A DNA stretch of 30,700 bases, taken from NCBI GenBank assembly GCA_016291185.1, contig JAEFAI010000028.1, forward strand, positions 1 to 30,700, in the 5' to 3' direction. This DNA is from Bacteroidales bacterium. Its GTDB lineage: Bacteria > Bacteroidota > Bacteroidia > Bacteroidales > UBA932. Within the stretch, counting starts at the first letter, position 1. The number at the start of each line of letters is the position of its first letter. Made by a program: the position numbers and the translations under genes. Below the pieces are notes generated by a model. That model made no database searches, had not been told where the DNA came from, and was given only the letters and a program-made list of their open reading frames with translations. Shown here in pieces: positions 9,056 through 16,057 of the stretch.

Positions 9056-9089
9056 CAAATATAGCTAAAAAATTTAACTATGCAACTAT
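9056..9089 (-). promoter_or_regulatory. blaI operon promoter with direct repeat AACTAT-N2-AACTAT
   Basis: On the minus strand TTG (9085-9083), 19 bases, then TATATTTG (9063-9056) is a textbook promoter. Two AACTAT copies 8 bp apart (9076-9089, plus-strand reading) surround the -33 box and are a candidate operator. The repressor itself is encoded next door. Confidence 0.7.
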
Positions 9090-9116
9090 TTCGTTTAAAA
9101 ATTCGCCGCCGGGCAC

Positions 9117-9145
9117 AAAAAGGGCCCCGTTGTAGGCGGGACCCT
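9117..9145 (-). terminator. Intrinsic terminator after the tryptophan synthase beta gene
   Basis: Read on the minus strand, AGGGTCCCG / CGGGGCCCT form a 9-bp stem with one G-U pair, followed by TTTTT (9121-9117). It lies 15 bases past the stop at 9160. Confidence 0.85.
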
Positions 9146-9159
9146 GAAGGCGTTACGGC

Positions 9160-10473
9160 TTAGTCGCCGGTGTTGGCGAGGGTGCCGGAGATGTACTGGT
9201 CGTAGGCGGTCATGTCCACGAGGCCGTGGCCGGAGAGGTTGAAGAGGATGACCTTCTCCTCGCCGGTCTCTTTGCACTTCTTGGCTTCGTTGATCGCGGC
9301 GGCGATGGCGTGGCAGGACTCCGGGGCGGGGATGATGCCCTCCGCGCGGGCGAAGAGCGTGCCGGCGGCGAAGGAGTCGAGCTGGCGGATGTCCGTGGCC
9401 TCGATGAGGCCGTCCTTGAGGAGCTGCGAGACGATGGCGCCGGCGCCGTGGTAGCGGAGGCCGCCCGCGTGGATGTTGGCGGGACGGAAGTCGTGGCCGA
9501 GGGAGAACATCGGGATGAGCGGGGTGAGGCCCGTCTCGTCGCCGAAGTCATACTTGAATTCGCCCTTGGTGAGCTTCGGGCAGGAGGCCGGCTCGGCCGC
9601 GATGAAGCGCGTCTTCTTGCCGTCCAGCAGGTTGTGGCGCAGGAACGGGAAGGAGATGCCGCTGAAGTTGGAGCCGCCGCCGAAGCAGCCGATCACGATG
9701 TCGGGGTATTCGCCGGCCATGGCCATCTGCTTCTCGGCCTCGAGGCCGATGACGGTCTGGTGCAGGCAGACGTGGCTGAGCACGGAGCCCAGCAGGTATT
9801 TGCAGTTCGGGGTGCTCATGGCGAGCTCGACCGCCTCGGAGATGGCGGTGCCCAGGGACCCCTGGTGGTTCGGGTCGGCGGTGAGGATGTCCTTGCCGGC
9901 GCGGGTGGACATCGACGGCGACGGGGTCACCAGCGCGTCGAAGACCTGCATGATGCTGCGGCGGTAGGGCTTCTGCTCATAGCTGATCTTCACCTGATAG
10001 ACGGCGCAGTCGAGGCCGTAGAGCTTGGCCGCGTAGGAAAGGGCCGCGCCCCACTGGCCGGCGCCCGTCTCCGTGGTGACGTTGGTCACGCCCTGCTGCT
10101 TGCAGTAGTAGGCCTGCGGGATGGCGGAGTTGAGCTTGTGGGAGCCGAGCGGGTTCACGCTCTCGTTCTTGAAATAGATGTGGGCCGGGGTGCCGAGGGC
10201 CTCCTCGAGGCCGTAGGCGCGCACGAGCGGGGTGCAGCGGTAGTAGGCGTACTTCTCACGCACGTCTTCGGGGATGTCGATCCAGCGGTCGGTCTGGTTG
10301 ACTTCCTGGCGGGCGCACTCCTCCGCGAAAAGCGGGAAGAGGTCTTCGGCCTTGATGGGCTGCTTGGTGCCCGGGTGGATCATCGGCTGCGGCTTATTGG
10401 CCATGTCAGCCTGGATGTTGTACCATTGGGTAGGAATCTCGGACTCCGGGAGAATGAATCTCTTCTGTTTCAT
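9160..10473 (-). CDS. trpB: Tryptophan synthase beta chain, TrpB2 type
   Basis: A 437-residue PLP enzyme that condenses indole with serine to tryptophan. The Schiff-base lysine is K113 in NPLGSHKLNSA, and the glycine-rich phosphate loop is GCFGGGSNFSG. The length and an N-terminal extension before the core, including a WYNIQAD segment, fit the TrpB2 subgroup rather than canonical TrpB1. No trpA or other trp genes are nearby, which is usual for TrpB2 (often proposed as indole salvage). It lies 14 bases after the threonine aldolase gene, so both may form a small amino-acid operon. Confidence 0.9.
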   Translation of the reverse strand: MKQKRFILPESEIPTQWYNIQADMANKPQPMIHPGTKQPIKAEDLFPLFAEECARQEVNQTDRWIDIPEDVREKYAYYRCTPLVRAYGLEEALGTPAHIYFKNESVNPLGSHKLNSAIPQAYYCKQQGVTNVTTETGAGQWGAALSYAAKLYGLDCAVYQVKISYEQKPYRRSIMQVFDALVTPSPSMSTRAGKDILTADPNHQGSLGTAISEAVELAMSTPNCKYLLGSVLSHVCLHQTVIGLEAEKQMAMAGEYPDIVIGCFGGGSNFSGISFPFLRHNLLDGKKTRFIAAEPASCPKLTKGEFKYDFGDETGLTPLIPMFSLGHDFRPANIHAGGLRYHGAGAIVSQLLKDGLIEATDIRQLDSFAAGTLFARAEGIIPAPESCHAIAAAINEAKKCKETGEEKVILFNLSGHGLVDMTAYDQYISGTLANTGD

Positions 10474-10487
10474 AACGGGATGTATCT

Positions 10488-11525
10488 TTATAAATTATTA
10501 TCAATGAATGTTCCCAGCTCGTCAATGGCGCTCTGGGGCGTGGCCCAGCTGGTGCAGAAGCGAACGGCCGTATGGTTCTCGTCCACGGTCTGCCAGCGTT
10601 CGAAGCCGAAGGCCTCCTCCAGGCGGGGAAGGATCTCGTTGGGAAGGACGGGGAAGATCTGGTTGGTGGTGTTCTCCACGAGGAAGGGGATGCCCTTGCG
10701 CTGGAAGGCGGCGCGGACCCGGTCGGAGAGGCGGTCGGCGTGGCGCGCGAGCTTGAAGTAGAGCCCCTCGTTCATCAGGGTCTCGAACTGGATGCCGAGC
10801 AGGCGTCCCTTGGCGAGCATGCCGCCGTTCTGCTTGATGAAGTAGCGGAAGTCCTCGCCCAGGCGGGTGTCGGAGAAGACGACGGCTTCGCCGAACATGG
10901 CCCCCTGCTTCGTGCCGCCGATGTAGAAGACGTCGCACAGGCGCGGCAGGTCCTTGGGGAGAACGTTGCAGCCGGAGGCCTCCAGGCCGTAGCCGAGGCG
11001 CGCTCCGTCGATGAAGAGGGGAATCTCCCACTCGCGGCAGACGGCGTGCAGCGCTTCGAGCTCCTGCCGGGTGTAGATGGTCCCGAGCTCCGTCGGGAAA
11101 GAAATATAGACCATGCCCGGCTGGGCCATGTGCTCGCGGCTGAAGTCGTTGTAGTGCGCCTGCAGGGCGTCGCGCACTTGCGCTGCGCTGATCTTGCCTG
11201 CGGGGGCGGGGAGGGCGAGCGCCTTGTGGCCGCTGTGCTCCACGGCGCCGGTCTCGTGGACGTTGATGTGGGCGCTCTCCGCGCAGAGCACGCCCTGGTG
11301 CGGGCGGAGCAGGGCGGAGATGACCGTGACGTTGGTTTGCGTGCCGCCTACCAGGAAATGCACATCGGCGTCGGGGCAGTCAAAGACATAGCGGATGCGC
11401 CGGGCGGCTTCCGCGCAGTGCGGATCCTCCCCATAGCCCAGGGTCTGCTCCAGGTTCGTGGCCTGCAGCGCCTCCAGGATCTGCGGACAGCATCCTTCCA
11501 GATAATCGCTTTCGAAATGGAACAT
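10488..11525 (-). CDS. Threonine aldolase family (beta-eliminating lyase fold) enzyme
   Basis: A 345-residue PLP-dependent enzyme expected to cleave threonine or allo-threonine to glycine and acetaldehyde. The start is ATG at 11525 (MFHFESDYLEG); an in-frame TTG four codons upstream is less likely. Family marks are the N-terminal SDYLEG, GGTQTNVTVI, the PLP-binding IDGARLGYGLE and the lysine in YIGGTKQGAMFGE. It is upstream of trpB2 in the same direction. The product glycine/serine branch could supply serine for TrpB, but that link is only an inference. Confidence 0.88.
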   Translation of the reverse strand: MFHFESDYLEGCCPQILEALQATNLEQTLGYGEDPHCAEAARRIRYVFDCPDADVHFLVGGTQTNVTVISALLRPHQGVLCAESAHINVHETGAVEHSGHKALALPAPAGKISAAQVRDALQAHYNDFSREHMAQPGMVYISFPTELGTIYTRQELEALHAVCREWEIPLFIDGARLGYGLEASGCNVLPKDLPRLCDVFYIGGTKQGAMFGEAVVFSDTRLGEDFRYFIKQNGGMLAKGRLLGIQFETLMNEGLYFKLARHADRLSDRVRAAFQRKGIPFLVENTTNQIFPVLPNEILPRLEEAFGFERWQTVDENHTAVRFCTSWATPQSAIDELGTFIDNNL

Positions 11526-11575
11526 ATACGCTACCAACTAATCGGGTTCAACTCTGCAAGGTAAGAAAAAAATCC

Positions 11576-11606
11576 TTTGGATATACCTGGGGAATGATTA
11601 TTTTTG
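11576..11606 (+). promoter_or_regulatory. Promoter for the ybaK leader transcript
   Basis: TTTG (11576-11579), 19 bases, then TATTTTTG (11599-11606) match the Bacteroidota consensus exactly. The predicted start is about 11610-11613, giving a leader of roughly 135 nt before ybaK. Confidence 0.75.
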
Positions 11607-11625
11607 TGACAATCGCGACAGAAAC

Positions 11626-11653
11626 GAAAAAGGCCGCGATTCACATCGCGGCC
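11626..11653 (-). terminator. Minus-strand terminator inside the ybaK 5' leader
   Basis: A perfect 9-bp stem (GGCCGCGAT / ATCGCGGCC, loop TCAC) is followed on the minus strand by TTTTT and CGTTT. On the plus strand only CTTTCG follows. It therefore ends minus-strand transcripts best. The nearest such transcript would be read-through from the GH43 gene across ybaK. In the plus-strand RNA it is a leader hairpin. Confidence 0.6.
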
Positions 11654-11684
11654 CTTTCGCAATTCTAACCAAAATTATTAACCA

Positions 11685-11756
11685 ATGAAAATCTATTCGA
11701 TCGTACTAATAACAAGCACCGTGCCAAAACAAATAATTAATTATAAAAAATGTTAA
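11685..11756 (+). CDS. Possible 23-aa upstream ORF coupled to ybaK
   Basis: ATG at 11685 opens a 23-codon frame (begins MKIYSIVLITS, ends NYKKC) whose stop overlaps the ybaK start by 7 bases. It lies in the leader made by the promoter at 11576-11606, after the hairpin at 11632-11653. The overlap suggests translational coupling. It is rich in isoleucine (5 of 23). It could equally be chance or the relic of a lost gene; nothing in the sequence proves translation. Confidence 0.35.
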   Translation: MKIYSIVLITSTVPKQIINYKKC

Positions 11757-12214
11757 AAACGAACGCTGCCCGTCTGCTGGATGCTGCCGGAATCCAGTAT
11801 GAACTAATTCCTTACGACTATACGGAGGAGGACCTGAGCGCGCAGCACGTGGCTGCGGAGCTGGGGGAGGACATCGACCGGGTGTTCAAAACCCTGGTGC
11901 TGCGCGGCGACCGCACGGGCTTTTTCGTGTGCGTGATCCCGGGCGACTTCGAGGTGGATCTCAAGGTCGCCTCCCGGATCTCCGGCAACAAGAGCTGCGA
12001 GATGCTTCACCTCAAGGAGCTCCTCCCGACTACGGGCTACATCCGCGGCGGCTGCTCGCCCATCGGGATGAAGAAGCCGTTCCCGACGTACATACACGAA
12101 TCCGCGCTGCTCTATGACTTCATCTACATCAGTGCAGGGCAGCGCGGACTTCAGTTCAAGATCGCGCCGCAGGATCTGATCGACTTCGTCGGCGCGGAGA
12201 TTTATCCTATCTAG
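11750..12214 (+). CDS. ybaK: YbaK/EbsC-family aminoacyl-tRNA deacylase (Cys-tRNA(Pro) type)
   Basis: A 154-residue cytosolic editing enzyme that hydrolyses mischarged Cys-tRNA(Pro) and so protects proline codons. The conserved lysine is K47 in DRVFKTLVL, and the GGCSPIGMKK loop is the family's second signature. The length is typical. The ATG at 11750 is the only sensible start. The stop TAG (12212-12214) overlaps the stop of the convergent GH43 gene inside the palindrome CTAG. Confidence 0.92.
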   Translation: MLKTNAARLLDAAGIQYELIPYDYTEEDLSAQHVAAELGEDIDRVFKTLVLRGDRTGFFVCVIPGDFEVDLKVASRISGNKSCEMLHLKELLPTTGYIRGGCSPIGMKKPFPTYIHESALLYDFIYISAGQRGLQFKIAPQDLIDFVGAEIYPI

Positions 12215-13551
12215 AGCGGCTTGTATTCAAAGCTGACCAGCTTCGCGTCGCCTTTGAGCAGGTAGCCCGGGCGCAGGGCGAAGAAGCCGTTGTAGTTGTT
12301 GTGGTGCATGCCGGATACCTCGATGCCTTCGACCACAGCCTCCCATTCGCTCTCGCCGGCCTTCCTCCAGGTGCTGGCGATGTTGTTCTCGTTACGGATG
12401 CGCAGGGAGCAGGTCGTCCCGGTGGCGCTGACGCCCAGGTTGGCATCTTCGTTATAGAAGAGATAGAGCGCGGCCTGGCTGCCCTCCGGTACTTCAAAGC
12501 TGGCGGTAATCTCGTAGGACTCGTCCACGGCGGTCATCAGCGAGAGAGTACCGTCGCCGAAGCCCGGCTGCCACTTGGACCAGAGAAGGGGATTCTGGGC
12601 GTCGCGCAGGTAGCTGTAGTCGCCCTGCAGGCCGCCCTGCTCCCATTTCGCGCCATCCTGTTCCGTCAGCACGGGCCAGCCGTCTTCGGTCCATTCGACG
12701 CTCTCGATGAGGGTGCTGCGGCCCAGGGTGTGGAAGCCGTTGCGGTAGGCGTGATAGACGACGTACCAGTTGCCTTCGGCGTCGTCGATCAGGGTGCCGT
12801 GGCCCTTGGACCACCAGGCCTCGTCGGCGCTGTAGGTGTGGACCATCGGGTTGTGCGGGCTGTTCTCCCACGGGCCGAGCGCGCTTTTGCTGCGCGCCAC
12901 GACGACCATGTGGCTCGTGACGGGGCCGGCGGTGCCGCCCTCGGCGCTCACGAGGTAGTAGAAGTCGCCGCGCTTGAAGAGCTTCGGGGACTCCAGCCAC
13001 ATGCCTTCGGTTTCCCATTCGGCGGGATACTCCCAGCCGTCATAGACTTTCTGCGGCTTGCCGGCGGCGGCCAGGCCGTCCGGGGTCAGGGGCGTGACCC
13101 AGCCGTTGTTCGTATAGAGGTAGCGCTGTCCGTCCTCGGCCACGACGTGGCCCGGGTCGATGCCGCCCACGTCGAGCTTGACCGGCTCGCTCCAGGGCCC
13201 TTCCGGCCGGTCGGCCGTGACGACGTAGTTCTCGCCGCGGCTGGTCGGGTAGTAGATGTAGAATTTGTCGCCGACCTTGCAGAGCTCGGGCGCGTAGATG
13301 GAGTAGTCGCCGTCCTCGACGGCACGCGAAACGGGCTCCCAGTGCACCAGGTCCGTGGAATGCCAGACCAGCAGGGCGGGGAAGTAGGTGAAGGACGAAT
13401 GGGTGATGTAGAAGTCATTTCCGTCGCGCACGATGCTCGGGTCCGGGTAGTCGCCCGGGAAGATGCAAGTCTTGAGCGGCGCCGCCTTGGGCGCGCAGGA
13501 GGCCAGGACGGCGATCGCCGCCAGGGCCGTAAGAAGGGTGTGGGTCTTCAT
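12211..13551 (-). CDS. Glycoside hydrolase family 43 lipoprotein
   Basis: A 446-residue enzyme of the beta-xylosidase/alpha-L-arabinofuranosidase group. The lipobox VLASC (Cys19) predicts an SPII lipoprotein. The five-bladed propeller shows the three GH43 acids: base D37 in GDYPDPSIV, pKa modulator Asp in GGIDPGHV, and acid Glu in WLESPKLF. From about residue 310 a beta-sandwich-like domain follows (DESYEITASFEVPEG). It would trim xylan or arabinan side chains. No SusCD pair or other polysaccharide-utilisation genes are adjacent. The promoter is at 13574-13602. There is no terminator between it and convergent ybaK. Confidence 0.9.
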   Translation of the reverse strand: MKTHTLLTALAAIAVLASCAPKAAPLKTCIFPGDYPDPSIVRDGNDFYITHSSFTYFPALLVWHSTDLVHWEPVSRAVEDGDYSIYAPELCKVGDKFYIYYPTSRGENYVVTADRPEGPWSEPVKLDVGGIDPGHVVAEDGQRYLYTNNGWVTPLTPDGLAAAGKPQKVYDGWEYPAEWETEGMWLESPKLFKRGDFYYLVSAEGGTAGPVTSHMVVVARSKSALGPWENSPHNPMVHTYSADEAWWSKGHGTLIDDAEGNWYVVYHAYRNGFHTLGRSTLIESVEWTEDGWPVLTEQDGAKWEQGGLQGDYSYLRDAQNPLLWSKWQPGFGDGTLSLMTAVDESYEITASFEVPEGSQAALYLFYNEDANLGVSATGTTCSLRIRNENNIASTWRKAGESEWEAVVEGIEVSGMHHNNYNGFFALRPGYLLKGDAKLVSFEYKPL

Positions 13552-13573
13552 CGGCTAATCATTAGAATGAGAA

Positions 13574-13602
13574 CAAAGATACAGTTTTTTTAACGATTAC
13601 AA
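13574..13602 (-). promoter_or_regulatory. GH43 promoter
   Basis: On the minus strand TTG (13602-13600), 18 bases, then TATCTTTG (13581-13574). The predicted start near 13569 is about 18 bases before the ATG at 13551. The -33 box lies inside the gene remnant that begins at 13592. Confidence 0.65.
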
Positions 13603-13861
13603 GGATTTCTACAATACCCGCGAGTACGTTCCGCAGCCGGGCGATCCTTATACGCCTTTCTGGATCGGCTTCGGCGAATTCTTCATCCCGGGTCTGGGCA
13701 ATGCCATCATGGGCGAGTGGGGCCGCGCCGCCTGTTTCTTCCTCCCCAATGTGGCGCTGGGCATTGCGGCCCTGTCGCAGGCCGGCATCGTGACCAACGC
13801 CCAGGGCTCCCGCATCTATTATACCGATTGGTATTGGGTCATCCAGCGGATCAACTTCTAA
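13592..13861 (+). pseudogene. 5'-truncated remnant of a Bacteroidota membrane-protein gene
   Basis: An open frame of 89 codons reads DYKDFYNTREYVPQ near its start and ends VIQRINF-stop. It has no start codon. In-frame TGA lies about 21 bases upstream, and the first Met is internal (NAIMGEW). It has codon usage like the neighbours and clear protein character, with a hydrophobic stretch (FIPGLGNAIMGEWGRAACFF) typical of small conserved Bacteroidota membrane proteins with an IPGLG motif. The 5' part seems lost where the GH43 promoter begins. The family assignment is from memory of the motif and is not certain. Confidence 0.65.
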
Positions 13862-13872
13862 GGCTTATCGGC

Positions 13873-14571
13873 CTACTCTGCGATCAGTTTGTAACCGGAG
13901 CCCCGGACATTCAGGATCTGGATGCGGGGGTCGCGGGAGACGCGGTGGCGGAGACGGGTGATGAGGACCTGGAGGCTGCGGGCGTTGAAGAAGTCGTCGT
14001 CGCCCCAGAGGGACAGGAGGATGTTCTGCGTGGGGATGATGCTGCCGCTGCCTTTGCATAGGAGTTGCAGGATGTCGGCCTCGCGGCGCGGGATGAGGGT
14101 TGACTCGCCGGTGGGTTTGTGAAGCAGCGTTGCCGACGCTGGCGAGAACAGATATTCACCAATCATATAGGACTCCTGGTCTTTTCTCTGGTCAGGGATC
14201 CTTTTTCCGCTTCTTTCCAGCAGCACCTTCATCCGGACCACCAGTTCGGGAATGGCAAAGGGCTTTTTGAGGTAGTCGTCGGCTCCGAGGTTGAATCCGG
14301 TCACGACATCGTCCACGGTGGTCTTTGCGGTCAGGAACAGGATGGGCGTCTGCTGGTCGCTCTGGCGAATGGCCTTCACCATATCGAAGCCGGACATCTT
14401 GGGCATCATCACATCCACCACCAGGATGTCGGGGCGGACTTCAAAGAATCGGCGCAGGCCTTCCGAGCCGTCGTAAGCCTGCTCGACGGAGAAGTCCATC
14501 GTCTCCAGGGCGTCTCTTACGATGCCGGAGAGCGTCCGCTCGTCCTCTACCAATAGTACCTTGCTGCTCAT
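13873..14571 (-). CDS. OmpR-family response regulator (RprY-like)
   Basis: A 232-residue DNA-binding regulator. The receiver domain has acidic pocket E9/D10, phosphoacceptor D53 in ILVVDVMMPKMSG, and the lysine in FLTAKT. The C-terminal winged helix runs from about residue 135 and ends GSGYKLIAE. Its ATG overlaps the stop of the histidine kinase gene (ATGA), so the pair is translationally coupled. It resembles RprY of Bacteroides. Likely targets are the phased TTAAC repeats in front of the divergent GLPGLI operon. Confidence 0.93.
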   Translation of the reverse strand: MSSKVLLVEDERTLSGIVRDALETMDFSVEQAYDGSEGLRRFFEVRPDILVVDVMMPKMSGFDMVKAIRQSDQQTPILFLTAKTTVDDVVTGFNLGADDYLKKPFAIPELVVRMKVLLERSGKRIPDQRKDQESYMIGEYLFSPASATLLHKPTGESTLIPRREADILQLLCKGSGSIIPTQNILLSLWGDDDFFNARSLQVLITRLRHRVSRDPRIQILNVRGSGYKLIAE

Positions 14572-15926
14572 AGTTCGATGGTGAATGTGCTTCCCTTGCC
14601 GGGCTCGCTTTCGACTGAAATGTGGCCGCCGTGCTTCTCTACGATGGTTTTCGCGAAGAACAGGCCGATCCCGTAGCCTTTGACGTCGTGGACATCTCCG
14701 GTGGGCACGCGGTAGAATTTCTCGAAGATATGGGCCTGCTTATCGGGCGCTATGCCGATGCCCTTGTCTTGGACCGATATCCGGACGTGGCCGTCTGTCT
14801 GCTCGGCGCAGAGACGGATGTCTGCGCTGTCGCCGGAGTACTTGACGGCATTGTCCAGGAGCGTGGCGATGACGCTGGACATCAGGGAAGCGTCTATGTC
14901 GGCGTTGAGACCCTCGGGGATGACGCTGACGGCTATCTCGCAGGGCTTCCCGGCACTGAGGCGGGCCTGGGCTGCGACGGACTCCAGCAGCGGGCTGAGC
15001 TCCGTGCTCTCGATGCGGAGCGAAAGCCGGTCCCGGTTCTCCATCGACATGGAAAGGATCTGCTCCACCATTCCGTTCAGCTTCTCCAGGGATTCCCGGG
15101 TGACCTTCAGATAATCTTCCCGTTTCTCCGGATTCTTGTCAAGGCCATAGACCAGCATGGCGTCATTGGCGGCATAGGCCACGGCAATGGGGGTCTTGAG
15201 CTCGTGGGTCATGTTGCTGGTGAAGTCGGACTTCATTTCGTCCAGCTCGCGCTGCTTGTGCAGGGCGCGTACCATCAGGTAGAAGACCAGCGCCAGGATC
15301 AAGAGAATGCCGGCTGACATCAGGAGGACGCCAATCATTCCCCGAAGGACGGAGCCGGTCATCGATTCGCAATAGAGCTCATATCCGGCGCCGCGGTTAG
15401 CAATGGATGTCATGGATAAGTGCTCATCCCGCGAAGATGACGTGTATGCCGGTGTCTGGGCTTCGGCCACGACTTCTTCTCCTTCCATCAAGACAAGCCG
15501 GTGCTCCAGCGGGTAGCCCAGGGAGTCCAGCCGGTGCGCGAGGATACTGTCCATGACGGCAATGTCCGTCCGACCGATGTTATCTCCTAATATGGTGAGA
15601 TCCAGCGGTGTGTCCAGTTTTGAAACGGTGATTTGTTTGGGAATCGTATCTGAGGCGGATTCGAATTGGGCGGACACGATCTTGGACATGCGGGTGTTGC
15701 CTCTGCTGTAAACCTGCGCCGAGAAACGAACGTTGTCCGGGGAGTGTTTGCGCCGGGCGGTGAGCTCCTCCATCTCTGCCCAGGTGACGGAAACCCGGAT
15801 TTCGGAAACCGCAGCTTCCCGGCGGGTTTTGTACAGGCCCTGGATCCAGTAAAGCTCGTACGCCGCGATGGCCGCCAGGGAAAGGATGGCCAGCAGGGGC
15901 AGAAGATATGATTTCCGAAACCTCAC
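14568..15926 (-). CDS. Membrane sensor histidine kinase (RprX-like)
   Basis: A 452-residue kinase partner of the downstream regulator. From the chosen GTG start at 15926 there is a first membrane helix at about residues 5-25, a periplasmic sensor of about 170 residues, and a second helix at about 196-219. The phosphoacceptor H241 lies in NMTHELKTP. The ATPase domain has LLDNAVKY, DKGIGIA, FEKFYR and GYGIGLFFAK. A longer frame to GTG 15983 runs through the promoter and TTAAC repeats and is unlikely. The start then falls almost on the predicted transcription start, so the mRNA may be leaderless. It is divergent from the GLPGLI operon. Confidence 0.88.
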   Translation of the reverse strand: MRFRKSYLLPLLAILSLAAIAAYELYWIQGLYKTRREAAVSEIRVSVTWAEMEELTARRKHSPDNVRFSAQVYSRGNTRMSKIVSAQFESASDTIPKQITVSKLDTPLDLTILGDNIGRTDIAVMDSILAHRLDSLGYPLEHRLVLMEGEEVVAEAQTPAYTSSSRDEHLSMTSIANRGAGYELYCESMTGSVLRGMIGVLLMSAGILLILALVFYLMVRALHKQRELDEMKSDFTSNMTHELKTPIAVAYAANDAMLVYGLDKNPEKREDYLKVTRESLEKLNGMVEQILSMSMENRDRLSLRIESTELSPLLESVAAQARLSAGKPCEIAVSVIPEGLNADIDASLMSSVIATLLDNAVKYSGDSADIRLCAEQTDGHVRISVQDKGIGIAPDKQAHIFEKFYRVPTGDVHDVKGYGIGLFFAKTIVEKHGGHISVESEPGKGSTFTIEL

Positions 15927-15930
15927 GATA

Positions 15931-15938
15931 CAAAGGTA
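15931..15938 (-). promoter_or_regulatory. -7 element of the histidine kinase promoter
   Basis: TACCTTTG on the minus strand matches TAnnTTTG. No TTG stands 19-21 bases upstream. The predicted start is 15924-15927, which is the GTG start codon itself. Confidence 0.5.
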
Positions 15939-15966
15939 GCAAGAATCAGTAGATTTTGGGCGCCCG

Positions 15967-16003
15967 TTAACACTAGTTAACACGCGCTTAACGCTCCGTT
16001 AAC
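15967..16003 (+). promoter_or_regulatory. Four phased TTAAC direct repeats (candidate response-regulator site)
   Basis: TTAAC occurs at 15967, 15977, 15988 and 15999, spaced 10, 11 and 11 bases, all in one direction and so on one face of the helix. OmpR-family regulators commonly bind such tandem half-sites. The last copy occupies the -33 position of the GLPGLI promoter. The array lies between the two-component genes and that operon. Confidence 0.6.
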
Positions 16004-16025
16004 CAAGATTCCAGCCGGCAGGCAG

Positions 16026-16033
16026 TACTTTTG
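16026..16033 (+). promoter_or_regulatory. -7 element of the GLPGLI operon promoter
   Basis: TACTTTTG matches TAnnTTTG. There is no TTG or TTTG at the expected distance; the last TTAAC repeat and AACCAAG lie there. This suggests a promoter needing an activator. The predicted start near 16038 gives a leader of about 20 nt. Confidence 0.6.
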
Positions 16034-16057
16034 TGCCACAATCAAAGATTTCAAACG

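Noticed and set aside
15927..15983. Upstream GTG start of the histidine kinase
   Set aside because: It lies within the TTAAC repeats and before the -7 box, and the added residues have no membrane or signal character.
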